Source of the DNA: an uncultured Clostridia bacterium
GTDB lineage: Bacteria; Bacillota; Clostridia; Oscillospirales; Acutalibacteraceae
Assembly: GCA_946407065.1 (NCBI GenBank)
Contig: CAMJMQ010000001.1
Location: forward strand, 217,428-281,427
Direction: 5' to 3'
Length of the DNA: 64,000 nucleotides
Part shown: positions 45,158-51,933 of the stretch, in pieces
How the letters are laid out: every line of letters begins with the position of its first letter
How positions within the stretch are numbered: position 1 is the stretch's first letter
Translations under genes and position numbers: made by a program
Notes under the pieces: generated by a model
Database searches by the model: none
What the model was told of the DNA's origin: nothing
The model's input: only the letters and a program-made list of their open reading frames with translations

Positions 45158-45213
45158 TACAAATCGATACACTTAAAAAACTTATTATCCGCAAATGTCG
45201 ATATCAAGTTTTC
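45158..45213. repeat. 56-bp direct repeat, left copy
   Basis: It matches 47783-47838 at 44 of 56 bases, with the core ATCCGCAAATGTCGATA identical. The two copies have the same orientation and bracket the PBECR4/RNA and ADP-ribosyltransferase modules. Confidence 0.8.
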
Positions 45214-45268
45214 GCTTAATCTCATATAATATTTGTATTATTTCATATAACACAAAAACAGGCTGATA

Positions 45269-45919
45269 TCAACCTTGCATTGTATTTTGATCCATTAACA
45301 AGCTTTCATCAATCAGCCCTTTACCACTTTCGGGAATAGCTTCATCTGGATCCGAGAAGACTATGTCTTTGTATTTTGAAGATGATGAATCTTTTGAAAA
45401 AATATAGGTAACAAACTCAGCATCAAAACTATTTTCAATAGATTTATCTTTCGCACGTAGAGTTGCGGGAACATACCAGTCTTTTATGCCTCCGCTCATG
45501 TCGGTTTCTTTGACTAAACCCAGAGTAAAATCCAGGTTTGTCAGTCCAAGTTTATATGTAACGGAAAGCGTATTAAGCTCTTTTACTACAATAATCTGAC
45601 TGTTTGTAATTTGAGGTAAATTGGATAAACAGGGGAGTTTTTTCTTTACCATGTCATATGGATGATCATTACTAAAATAAAACTGAGAAACTGAAAGCAA
45701 ACCTTTCCTTGCTTTTTTATAAAAATCAGCTGAACTCAATGACGTACAGACTCCAGTCAGATGACGGAATCTCAACTTACTAAATACAACTTCAAAGTAT
45801 TCTTCTCCGTAAAGATAGAGAAATGATTTTCCAGCTAATTGCGAACTATATATTTTGGCGGCATTAACAATTTGATTTCTTATTATATTTTTCTTTCTTT
45901 GGCGTTCTTTTTTTGACAT
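45269..45919 (-). CDS. PBECR4-type nuclease (phage Barnase-EndoU-ColicinE5/RelE-like)
   Basis: This is a 216-residue protein. Residues ~40-190 match the PBECR4 pattern as I know it: FEVVFSKLRFRHLTGV with a central HLTG, an ADFYKKARKGLL helix, a long middle, and the late KDWYVPATLRAKDK strand. The family is predicted to cleave RNA and is used by phages and toxin systems. A terminator 29 bases upstream, and a structured small RNA before it, give the layout of a type III toxin-antitoxin locus (RNA antitoxin, leaky terminator, toxin). The ribosome site is weak (AAAGGT), as is common for toxins. The N-terminal 20 residues are strongly basic. Confidence 0.68.
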   Translation of the reverse strand: MSKKERQRKKNIIRNQIVNAAKIYSSQLAGKSFLYLYGEEYFEVVFSKLRFRHLTGVCTSLSSADFYKKARKGLLSVSQFYFSNDHPYDMVKKKLPCLSNLPQITNSQIIVVKELNTLSVTYKLGLTNLDFTLGLVKETDMSGGIKDWYVPATLRAKDKSIENSFDAEFVTYIFSKDSSSSKYKDIVFSDPDEAIPESGKGLIDESLLMDQNTMQG

Positions 45920-45945
45920 ACCTTTTTCTTTCCCAAACCAAAACT

Positions 45946-46188
45946 ACAAAAAGAGGAATGGAACTGAGTCCATTCCTCCGCTGCGTAAACAATGAGAGTT
46001 TTATGCTGGTTGTCAGCCGCGACGCTAAACGTCTATTTGCCACGGGTATATTAAGTCCCCCGTGTGGACTGCAACATCATCCCAGTTGCAGGGCGTGACA
46101 TTAAATGTCAAAAGCTATGGGTAAAACCTGACCCATATTCAGCACAACTTTATTATGGTGCTCTCTTCACCAACAGTATTACTACTGT
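45946..46188 (-). ncRNA. Structured small RNA upstream of the PBECR4 gene
   Basis: This is a ~240-base stretch with no protein frame, between a promoter and a terminator. It folds locally into a row of hairpins on the minus strand: TATGGGT with ACCCATA, GACAT with ATGTC, CTGCAAC with GTTGCAG, CCAC-CGGG with CCCGTGG, GACG with CGTC, GCTG with CAGC, then the terminator. It is a candidate RNA antitoxin for the nuclease encoded next. Other possibilities are a riboregulator, or a TnpB-type guide RNA left by an IS1341-like element, although no tnpB remnant is seen. Confidence 0.6.
45948..45978 (-). terminator. Terminator between the small RNA and the PBECR4 gene
   Basis: The 10-bp perfect stem GAGGAATGGA/TCCATTCCTC with a 6-base loop is followed by TTTTT. 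It ends the small RNA 29 bases before the nuclease ATG. Confidence 0.88.
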
Positions 46189-46194
46189 AATTAT

Positions 46195-46223
46195 ATTATA
46201 CTCAATATAAGCAAATAAATCAA
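46195..46223 (-). promoter_or_regulatory. Promoter of the small RNA
   Basis: TTGATT (46218-46223), a 17-base spacer and TATAAT (46195-46200) on the minus strand. It predicts RNA start near 46188. Confidence 0.82.
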
Positions 46224-46396
46224 TAGTTTTTATGATTTTTTTAATATACGTTTTCAGCTTGACAACAACATACCTGACAGTGTTTTCCAATTCTTGACAT
46301 TTCTATTTGTGTACGAGTATTGTCATTATAAAATTGGTTGCTTTTCTCATTTTGGAATCACTTTCCGCTGTATAGGGTTGCCTTCACACCGATTAT

Positions 46397-46882
46397 TCAA
46401 TCTTGCATTTCTTCCGATAACCTTCGCAAGATTTCTACGCCTCTTTTTGTCATATCTTCTTCTCTATTATTTTTCGACCCCAGAATACGTTCAATAGCAG
46501 CGCCATTATCAAGGGAGTGATAAGGGAAATACAACAATCGCAATTCCGTCGGTTTAATTATCCGATAAACCTGTTTGCTTGTCTTTTCATAAGTGTAACA
46601 CCAATAGCGATAGATATATCCCATCCAGTACAATTCGTTTTCTGTGTATTTTACTTTTCCGTAAGAGGTCTTACCGAATTCTTCTTCAATTTCTGCTATA
46701 AGTGATTGATTTGTGCTGGATTCAAATAAACAGCTTCCGTCGTCCATTCTTTTTGCAACAGATGAATACATAAAACGACGAAGAAAAATCGCCGAACTGC
46801 AATCAGTCAGTTCGATTGACGACACAAACAACTCCGCTTGTGCCTTACATAGTTTTTTACCGGTTTCGTCCATCTTTTTCAT
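46397..46882 (-). CDS. Hypothetical partner of the ADP-ribosyltransferase-like protein
   Basis: This is a 161-residue helical protein. Its ATG overlaps the stop of the upstream gene (ATGA), so both are made in step, the usual arrangement of toxin and antitoxin. An ELYWMGYIYRYWCYTYEKTSKQVY segment near residue 82 resembles the small DUF3791-type proteins often found next to DUF3990 genes. That makes a role as antitoxin or target-binding partner reasonable. No enzymatic motif is seen. Confidence 0.68.
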   Translation of the reverse strand: MKKMDETGKKLCKAQAELFVSSIELTDCSSAIFLRRFMYSSVAKRMDDGSCLFESSTNQSLIAEIEEEFGKTSYGKVKYTENELYWMGYIYRYWCYTYEKTSKQVYRIIKPTELRLLYFPYHSLDNGAAIERILGSKNNREEDMTKRGVEILRRLSEEMQD

Positions 46883-47739
46883 TTCAATATTTCCTCAATA
46901 TACTCTCCCTGCCCACGGTATTGCTTTCGGGCGATCTTGACTTTATCGTTACCGATTTTTGATTCTTCCTGTCTGGAAGATAAATAATACTTTTTTTCTT
47001 TCTCACACAGATAACAATGGCGCATTATGGATAATTGTTCGACAGCTCTTTGGGTTTTGAATACATACTGATTACCGAGATTAGTTGCAGAAAGACAGTG
47101 CTGACATTGCACATCTGTTATCTCACCATCAATAAAGCTGTCAATAATCTCAAACATACGGTTATCGGCGATAGGTGCAATTATATAATCTTTATCTTCG
47201 ATTTTTTTGATCAATTTTTGGATTTCGGGGTGTTCCTCATATTGTGTTAGTTGCCCTCTGAAATAGGCGATCGTCAACATCCATTTTCTGTCTACATAGA
47301 ATTGTGCCCCAAAAAGATCGGTATTATCAAACTCACAGATATATAGGGATGATTCATTAAATCCTGAAACAAACATAGCAGATTGTTCTAGGCTTTCTCC
47401 GCAATAGAATCCATTACCAAAATCATTTGTTCCACGAGATTTATCAACCGAGATATTCCCTTCAATAATGCTTTTTGCGCCATGAAATAAAATAATCCGA
47501 TTATTCCCTTTACATTCTTCCATTATAAACTGCTCTTTGATCTTGTTCAGGCGAATCCCTTCGGCGAAAGCATAATTATAAATCTTATTTAGATTATCAT
47601 GTGATATTCCGTTTCTCTCATTCTTCCATCTTGTAACTGTATCTTGTGATACGCCGATTTGCGAAGCGAACTCAGCTTCGGTTATTCCTAATAATTCGCA
47701 TATTACTACTATATCATCTGATACTTTATAATCCGACAT
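46879..47739 (-). CDS. HTH-DUF3990 protein, ADP-ribosyltransferase-like
   Basis: This is a 286-residue protein. Residues ~5-65 are an XRE helix-turn-helix (LGITEAEFASQIGVSQDTVTRW). Residues ~75-240 are DUF3990: IILFHGAKSIIEG, then RGTNDFGNGFYCGESLEQS, the pattern of ADP-ribosyltransferase folds (FHG with NDFGxGFY). A Cys-rich stretch (HCYLCEKEK) follows. The start at 47739 has the ribosome site AGAGGTG and a promoter 25 bases upstream; the frame runs back 88 codons through the repeat and into spoVAD, but that is not a gene. It is probably a toxin carrying its own regulator domain, with its partner encoded directly downstream. Confidence 0.78.
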   Translation of the reverse strand: MSDYKVSDDIVVICELLGITEAEFASQIGVSQDTVTRWKNERNGISHDNLNKIYNYAFAEGIRLNKIKEQFIMEECKGNNRIILFHGAKSIIEGNISVDKSRGTNDFGNGFYCGESLEQSAMFVSGFNESSLYICEFDNTDLFGAQFYVDRKWMLTIAYFRGQLTQYEEHPEIQKLIKKIEDKDYIIAPIADNRMFEIIDSFIDGEITDVQCQHCLSATNLGNQYVFKTQRAVEQLSIMRHCYLCEKEKKYYLSSRQEESKIGNDKVKIARKQYRGQGEYIEEILK

Positions 47740-47763
47740 TGCTATCACCTCTGATTTAATGCG

Positions 47764-47792
47764 ATTATAACACAAACAGAAGTACAAATCAA
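47764..47792 (-). promoter_or_regulatory. Promoter of the HTH-DUF3990 gene, overlapping the direct repeat
   Basis: TTGATT (47787-47792), a 17-base spacer and TATAAT (47764-47769). The -35 box lies inside the right copy of the 56-bp repeat. Confidence 0.8.
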
Positions 47793-47838
47793 TGCTTTCG
47801 CATAACTTGTCATCCGCAAATGTCGATAACAAGTTTTT
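47783..47838. repeat. 56-bp direct repeat, right copy
   Basis: The pair of 45158-45213. This copy contains an imperfect inverted repeat, AACTTGTCATC with GATAACAAGTT around a 10-base centre, the shape of a site-specific recombination site. It lies at the broken end of spoVAD. Confidence 0.8.
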
Positions 47839-48595
47839 CTCCTTTGGAAAAAATTTGAATTGTTCCCAACTTGACAACAGCAGGCGCCATGGCGGCGCCC
47901 ATGTTGTTCTGGTCGGTGATCTGAAAGTCGATGATCCTGCCGAAGCGAGCGGCATGCAAATAAGGTGTGCAGGGGAAATGACTCTCATTGATGTGAGAAT
48001 CATTGTATATGGAGGGAAACGATTTGCTCCTTTTATCGGCTTTGTAAGCCTTTGGTTGATCGCTGTTGCCTGCTTTTTCCAAAATACACGCCCCCGAGCC
48101 TGTCACAGTCCACTGGGCTGTCGGCGGGCGCTGGGAGCCGTATTCGAGGGGGAAGCGGTACTGGCGTTCTGCCGTGCAATAATGGGAGGACGCGGCACAG
48201 ACCGCGTGCTTTGCCGCGCCGCTTTCGATCACGATTGCCGAGAGGATCATCGAAAGCGCCATCGTGGAGCATGCGCCGTACACCCCTGCGTAAGGGATCG
48301 CGTAGGATCGCATCGCAAAGCTGCTCGCGACACACTGATTGAGCAGATCACCGCAGCAGGCGAGGTCGATTTGCTCCTCCTTGAAGTCGCCCTTGTTCAG
48401 CGCGACCCGCACCGCGGTGGTCATCAGCTCACTTTCCGCCTGCTCGAACGTATCCTTGCCGGCGTAGCTGTCGTGAATGATGCGGTCGAACCAGTCGCGA
48501 AGCGGCCCCTCGCCCTCTTTTTTGCCGACGACCGACGCGTAGCTCGCAATATGCGGCATGGATTCAAATATCAGATTTCCATCATTGTTTCTCAT
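47810..48595 (-). pseudogene. spoVAD: Stage V sporulation protein AD, 3' end lost
   Basis: This thiolase-like protein helps take dipicolinic acid into the forespore. The frame from the ATG at 48595 (ribosome site AAGGAG) matches the family through YAGVYGACSTMALSM, AASSHYCTAERQYRFP, the GSGACIL stretch and IDFQITDQNNMGAAMAPA. After that the family sequence stops, and 22 unrelated codons that read through the right copy of the direct repeat end the frame. About 240 of ~340 residues remain, without the C-terminal half of the second thiolase fold. A forespore-type promoter is still present. Either the island insertion cut the gene, or this is a dead extra copy. Confidence 0.82.
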
Positions 48596-48624
48596 GTGAA
48601 TACTCCTTATTTTACATTCATACA

Positions 48625-48653
48625 TAGTATTCACATTTTGGAGGATATCATGC
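48625..48653 (-). promoter_or_regulatory. Possible forespore (sigma-G type) promoter of spoVAD
   Basis: GCATG (48649-48653), a 17-base gap and AATACTA (48625-48631) on the minus strand fit the sigma-G pattern GHATR/CATWHTA with one mismatch. It lies 30 bases before the ATG. Confidence 0.45.
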
Positions 48654-48670
48654 TGTCAAAATAAATCAAA

Positions 48671-48693
48671 GCCCTCGATGTAAAATCGAGAGC
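48671..48693 (-). terminator. Terminator of the nucleotidyltransferase/VanZ operon
   Basis: GCTCTCGAT is paired with ATCGAGGGC around TTTAC, with a T-rich tail on the minus strand, 20 bases after the stop. Confidence 0.75.
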
Positions 48694-48712
48694 CTTCGTT
48701 TTTAACGTTATA

Positions 48713-49948
48713 CTATTTTTCAAATAAGTGCAAGCTGCTGTAGACCCTTTTTCTCTGAGCCGCCTCCTGGAGCATCTGCCTTGTATCGGAAGATTTGCGC
48801 TTGCCGGATAAGAGAAGTCCGATGTATCTTCCGCCCTCGGCAAGATAGCCGATCGGCAACAAAAATCTGTGCTTTTCGATCGTTTTGTAATCCGCGTACA
48901 CCTTTTTGTTCAGGGTTTTGAAGCCTTGCTTGATGATACTGTCGGAGCTGACGGTGCGCTCGCCGCGGTCGGAGATATACTTGATCTCTCGATAGCGGTT
49001 CATATCCTTGAAGCCGAAGTTCCCGCCGCTGAGGATATCGTTCATCAAGCTCTCGAGCTGTTCGACGGTCACCGATTTGCACTCGATCGCTTCGATTGCC
49101 CAGACGCGCTTCGGCGCGCCGAAATAGTGGATCCCGAGGAGCGTCAGCACCTGCGCGAACTTCCAGAGTCCGAATCCCCTGAGCTTCTTTTCAAAGATAC
49201 CACGGAACTCGGCGTCACTCAACGCGGACACAAATATCACCCAATCGCAAAGATGGCGCAGTCCGACGCCCTCGCTTGTCAGGTGAGATGCCGTATGCAG
49301 CAGCATGATCAAGCCGTGATGGAATCGATCGGGCACACGGCAGAGAACCCCTTCACAGGTCGTTTCTACAGCGGTTTCGACAGTACGATCCAACTCCGTT
49401 TGTATCGCTGTACCGATCTCACCCGAGGGAACACCGTTGACGCTTCGGTGCATTTCCCAGATGCTGATGGGAGGACGGGTGTAGGCAACATGGATGCCGT
49501 CGTCCTCGTCACCGTGACCGACCGCGAAGCCCGCTTGTTCCAGTGCTTTTCCCGCTCTCGGCAGATCGGACGGGGCTACCAGGAAATCAACATCGCCCAT
49601 ATTACGCAGGGAAGGCTCGGGATAATACGAAGCGGACGCCAGGCCTTTGATCACGACATAAGGGATCTGCTCGGCAGTCATCAGTTCATGCAGTTCCCCG
49701 TGCTCGTCAAAATTGCGGGTGCAGGCGATCGCGTGCATCATATTCATTTCGCTGTATTGCGCGTACTTTTCGTCACTGAGCGCCGCCTTGATTCGGTCAT
49801 CCAAGGCGTTGAACAGAAGAGAATACACCGCCTGTGCTTTGCTTTCTTTTAACAGCGGCTCGATATAACGCGCATCGACCGTGGGCAAATCCCCGCCGAA
49901 TAAAGCGGCTCCAATCACTTGTAATAAGAGTTTTTGGACGTGATTCAT
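48713..49948 (-). CDS. Nucleotidyltransferase family protein (NTP_transf_5-like)
   Basis: This 411-residue protein has YVVIKGLASASYYPEPSLRN near residue 95, then MGDVDFLVAP, the Gly/Ser-rich and DxD parts of a nucleotidyltransferase fold. VAYTRPPISIWEMHRSVNG follows, with the third acid, and LLHTASHLTSEGVGLRHLCDW near residue 215. The family (uncharacterised nucleotidyltransferase, PF14907 type) occurs in surface-glycan and lantibiotic-like settings, and its targets are unknown. The start at 49948 overlaps the VanZ stop (TGATG) with an AAGGAG site. A paralogue with the same order of motifs is at 50506-51657. Confidence 0.8.
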   Translation of the reverse strand: MNHVQKLLLQVIGAALFGGDLPTVDARYIEPLLKESKAQAVYSLLFNALDDRIKAALSDEKYAQYSEMNMMHAIACTRNFDEHGELHELMTAEQIPYVVIKGLASASYYPEPSLRNMGDVDFLVAPSDLPRAGKALEQAGFAVGHGDEDDGIHVAYTRPPISIWEMHRSVNGVPSGEIGTAIQTELDRTVETAVETTCEGVLCRVPDRFHHGLIMLLHTASHLTSEGVGLRHLCDWVIFVSALSDAEFRGIFEKKLRGFGLWKFAQVLTLLGIHYFGAPKRVWAIEAIECKSVTVEQLESLMNDILSGGNFGFKDMNRYREIKYISDRGERTVSSDSIIKQGFKTLNKKVYADYKTIEKHRFLLPIGYLAEGGRYIGLLLSGKRKSSDTRQMLQEAAQRKRVYSSLHLFEK

Positions 49949-50490
49949 CAGGCTTTGCTCCTTCCTTTGGATTTTGACATCAGCTTTCGCCATAATAGCG
50001 TCAACAAATAGGCGCAGGCGCCGAGCGCCGCACCCACTGTGTTACAGATCACATCATCCGCCTCCGCCATGCCCAAGGCAAAGAAATACTGTGAGGCTTC
50101 TATCGCAACTGACAGCGCAAAACCGATCACGATGGTCAGCAGGATCCTTTTTACGGTGCTTCCCTTGATGACGAACGGTAACATCAAACCCAGCGGCTCA
50201 AATAAGAACACATTCATCAGCATGGAGCGGTACATCTCGGGCTGTTCGATCGCCCTCTGAAAGGATGAAAACGGGGTGAAATCATGCCCGAGGGACGACT
50301 CCCCGCGCGAAATGACGGTCGCATATAGAATGACGGCAACACATACAATTGACAAAATCGCTCCGATCATACGCATCCTTTTATAAAACAGTGCACCGAA
50401 AACCGACCATACGATCGGCAGGATCAGCATGGCGGTCACGATAGCAGATAAATTCGAAACATAGATTTGATGGAAAATGGAATGCATCAT
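49948..50490 (-). CDS. VanZ-like membrane protein
   Basis: This 180-residue protein has four to five hydrophobic segments. FTPFSSFQ near residue 71, MNVFLFEPLGLMLPF near residue 91, and the IEASQYFFALGMAEADDVICNTVGAALG block near residue 129 are the VanZ signature, with the acidic DD in the last helix pair. VanZ proteins are linked to glycopeptide tolerance or lipid-carrier handling in some species. It is encoded between two nucleotidyltransferase paralogues and is coupled to the downstream one, suggesting a shared envelope role. Confidence 0.85.
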   Translation of the reverse strand: MMHSIFHQIYVSNLSAIVTAMLILPIVWSVFGALFYKRMRMIGAILSIVCVAVILYATVISRGESSLGHDFTPFSSFQRAIEQPEMYRSMLMNVFLFEPLGLMLPFVIKGSTVKRILLTIVIGFALSVAIEASQYFFALGMAEADDVICNTVGAALGACAYLLTLLWRKLMSKSKGRSKA

Positions 50491-50505
50491 ATCACTGTCT
50501 ATAGG

Positions 50506-51657
50506 TCAGCGGTTCAGTCCGAGCCGCTCTAACAAATCAAATTTTTCCGTTCCCGAGGACATGCCCTGAGCGATTTTTTCGCCGCGGAAAAGGGCGGATG
50601 TGCCGCGCTTGATATAGCGAAAAATCTGATACAGCCACGCAAAGTGCCGCAGGAAAGGGTGCTTTCGGCTGTTCTCCCAGTTCTGCTCACCTCTGGTTTG
50701 CAGATAGCGATACAGTCCCATGCGGCGAGCGCTGATGGTGATATACTCCGAGGGGTGGATCTCCTCCGTCATTTTACTGCCGAAATTGCCGTAATCAAAG
50801 ACGATCCCGAGCAATTCCCGCGCCGTGGATTCATCGGCGGTATCGCACCATGTGATCGGATCGGGCAGACCAAAAAAGCGCTTGCACATACTTGTCATGG
50901 TAACGGCGAGTGTTTCCAAGCCCGCATTCCGCGCGAGCAGGGAAAAGCTGTTCTTCCAATTTTCGTCATTCAGATTGGCGTGGACAAACATCATCCAATC
51001 GATGATCTGTCGAATACCGAGGCCGCCCTGTAGATGATGGCGCACATGATCGAGAAGGATCAGCCCGTTGATCATCTCGGGCAATACGGGAAAACGGTGA
51101 CGAAACAGCTCGCGGGTGGTGATATCGGGGAAGCTCTCAAGGATCAGCGGGTCGATATCCCATTTCTCATCACTGTAACGGTGGTGAAGCTCCAGCACGA
51201 CGCCGCGCTTTGTATAGCTGTAATCACGATCTGTACCGTGATTGGACCGAAACAGATAGTCGTTTTCTTCCATCAGCACACGTGCCTTTTCAAAGTGCTC
51301 GGGAGGCACCAGAAAATCAACATCTCCCATTGAACGCCTAAGCGGAGCGGGATAATACATAGCAGCGGCAAAGCCTTTGAGGATCACGAGAGGAATACCG
51401 GCAGCATCAAACAGCCGGATGAGCTTTGTCTGTTCATTGAGAAGATTGAGGAAAGTAGCAGTATTCTGCGCCACAGGAACCTGCCATTTCACGGATTCCG
51501 AGTCGGGGACGGCGGGCGCGGCCAGAGCGACGACCGTTTGATCCTTTGCCTCCTGTAATACGGCGTCCCAGTCGACTTTCTCGGGGAATGACGGTTCTAT
51601 ATCAAAAAGAGACGCCTTGAGCAGTTCAAGGAGCGTCTGTTGATTACCATTGATCAT
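50506..51657 (-). CDS. Nucleotidyltransferase family protein (NTP_transf_5-like), first gene of operon
   Basis: This 383-residue paralogue of the gene at 48713-49948 has IPLVILKGFAAAMYYPAPLRR near residue 86 with SMGDVDFLVPP (DxD), ELHHRYSDEKW with the next acid, and LLDHVRHHLQGGLGIRQIIDW near residue 199. The ribosome site AAGGAGG and a sigma-A promoter lie upstream, so it leads the three-gene operon. The function is inferred from fold only; a role in envelope glycan or lipid modification with VanZ is a guess. Confidence 0.8.
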   Translation of the reverse strand: MINGNQQTLLELLKASLFDIEPSFPEKVDWDAVLQEAKDQTVVALAAPAVPDSESVKWQVPVAQNTATFLNLLNEQTKLIRLFDAAGIPLVILKGFAAAMYYPAPLRRSMGDVDFLVPPEHFEKARVLMEENDYLFRSNHGTDRDYSYTKRGVVLELHHRYSDEKWDIDPLILESFPDITTRELFRHRFPVLPEMINGLILLDHVRHHLQGGLGIRQIIDWMMFVHANLNDENWKNSFSLLARNAGLETLAVTMTSMCKRFFGLPDPITWCDTADESTARELLGIVFDYGNFGSKMTEEIHPSEYITISARRMGLYRYLQTRGEQNWENSRKHPFLRHFAWLYQIFRYIKRGTSALFRGEKIAQGMSSGTEKFDLLERLGLNR

Positions 51658-51688
51658 GAGTGACCTCCTTCAACAGCTTTCCGATACC

Positions 51689-51717
51689 ATAGTATCATAC
51701 CGGGAAGCGAAATTCAA
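51689..51717 (-). promoter_or_regulatory. Promoter of the nucleotidyltransferase/VanZ operon
   Basis: TTGAAT (51712-51717), a 17-base spacer and TACTAT (51689-51694) on the minus strand, 31 bases before the ATG. Confidence 0.7.
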
Positions 51718-51798
51718 GCAAATGTGCCAATCATTCATGTTTCGTAACAACGAAAAGGCTCTTTGCAGATTCTTTCCGATCTTGTCGGAAGGAGAAAA

Positions 51799-51826
51799 AA
51801 GTTCCCCCATCAAAATGGGGGAACTT
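51799..51826 (-). terminator. Terminator of the five-repeat dockerin gene
   Basis: AAGTTCCCCCAT is perfectly paired around a 4-base loop, with TTTT on the minus strand. Confidence 0.85.
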
Positions 51827-51933
51827 TGGATTCTATTCAATAGAGATCGCTGTGGTCAGCATTGGTTCATCCTCGCATTATCATGAAAAGGCGTTTCATG
51901 AATCGATCATCAACCACACTGCTATCGTATTGA

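Noticed and set aside
45946..46188. Guide RNA of a TnpB-type transposon
   Set aside because: Kept only as an alternative: no tnpB coding remnant or element ends lie next to it, and it has its own promoter and terminator.
47792..48664. 290-residue plus-strand reading frame
   Set aside because: Antisense of spoVAD, which carries clear family motifs on the other strand.
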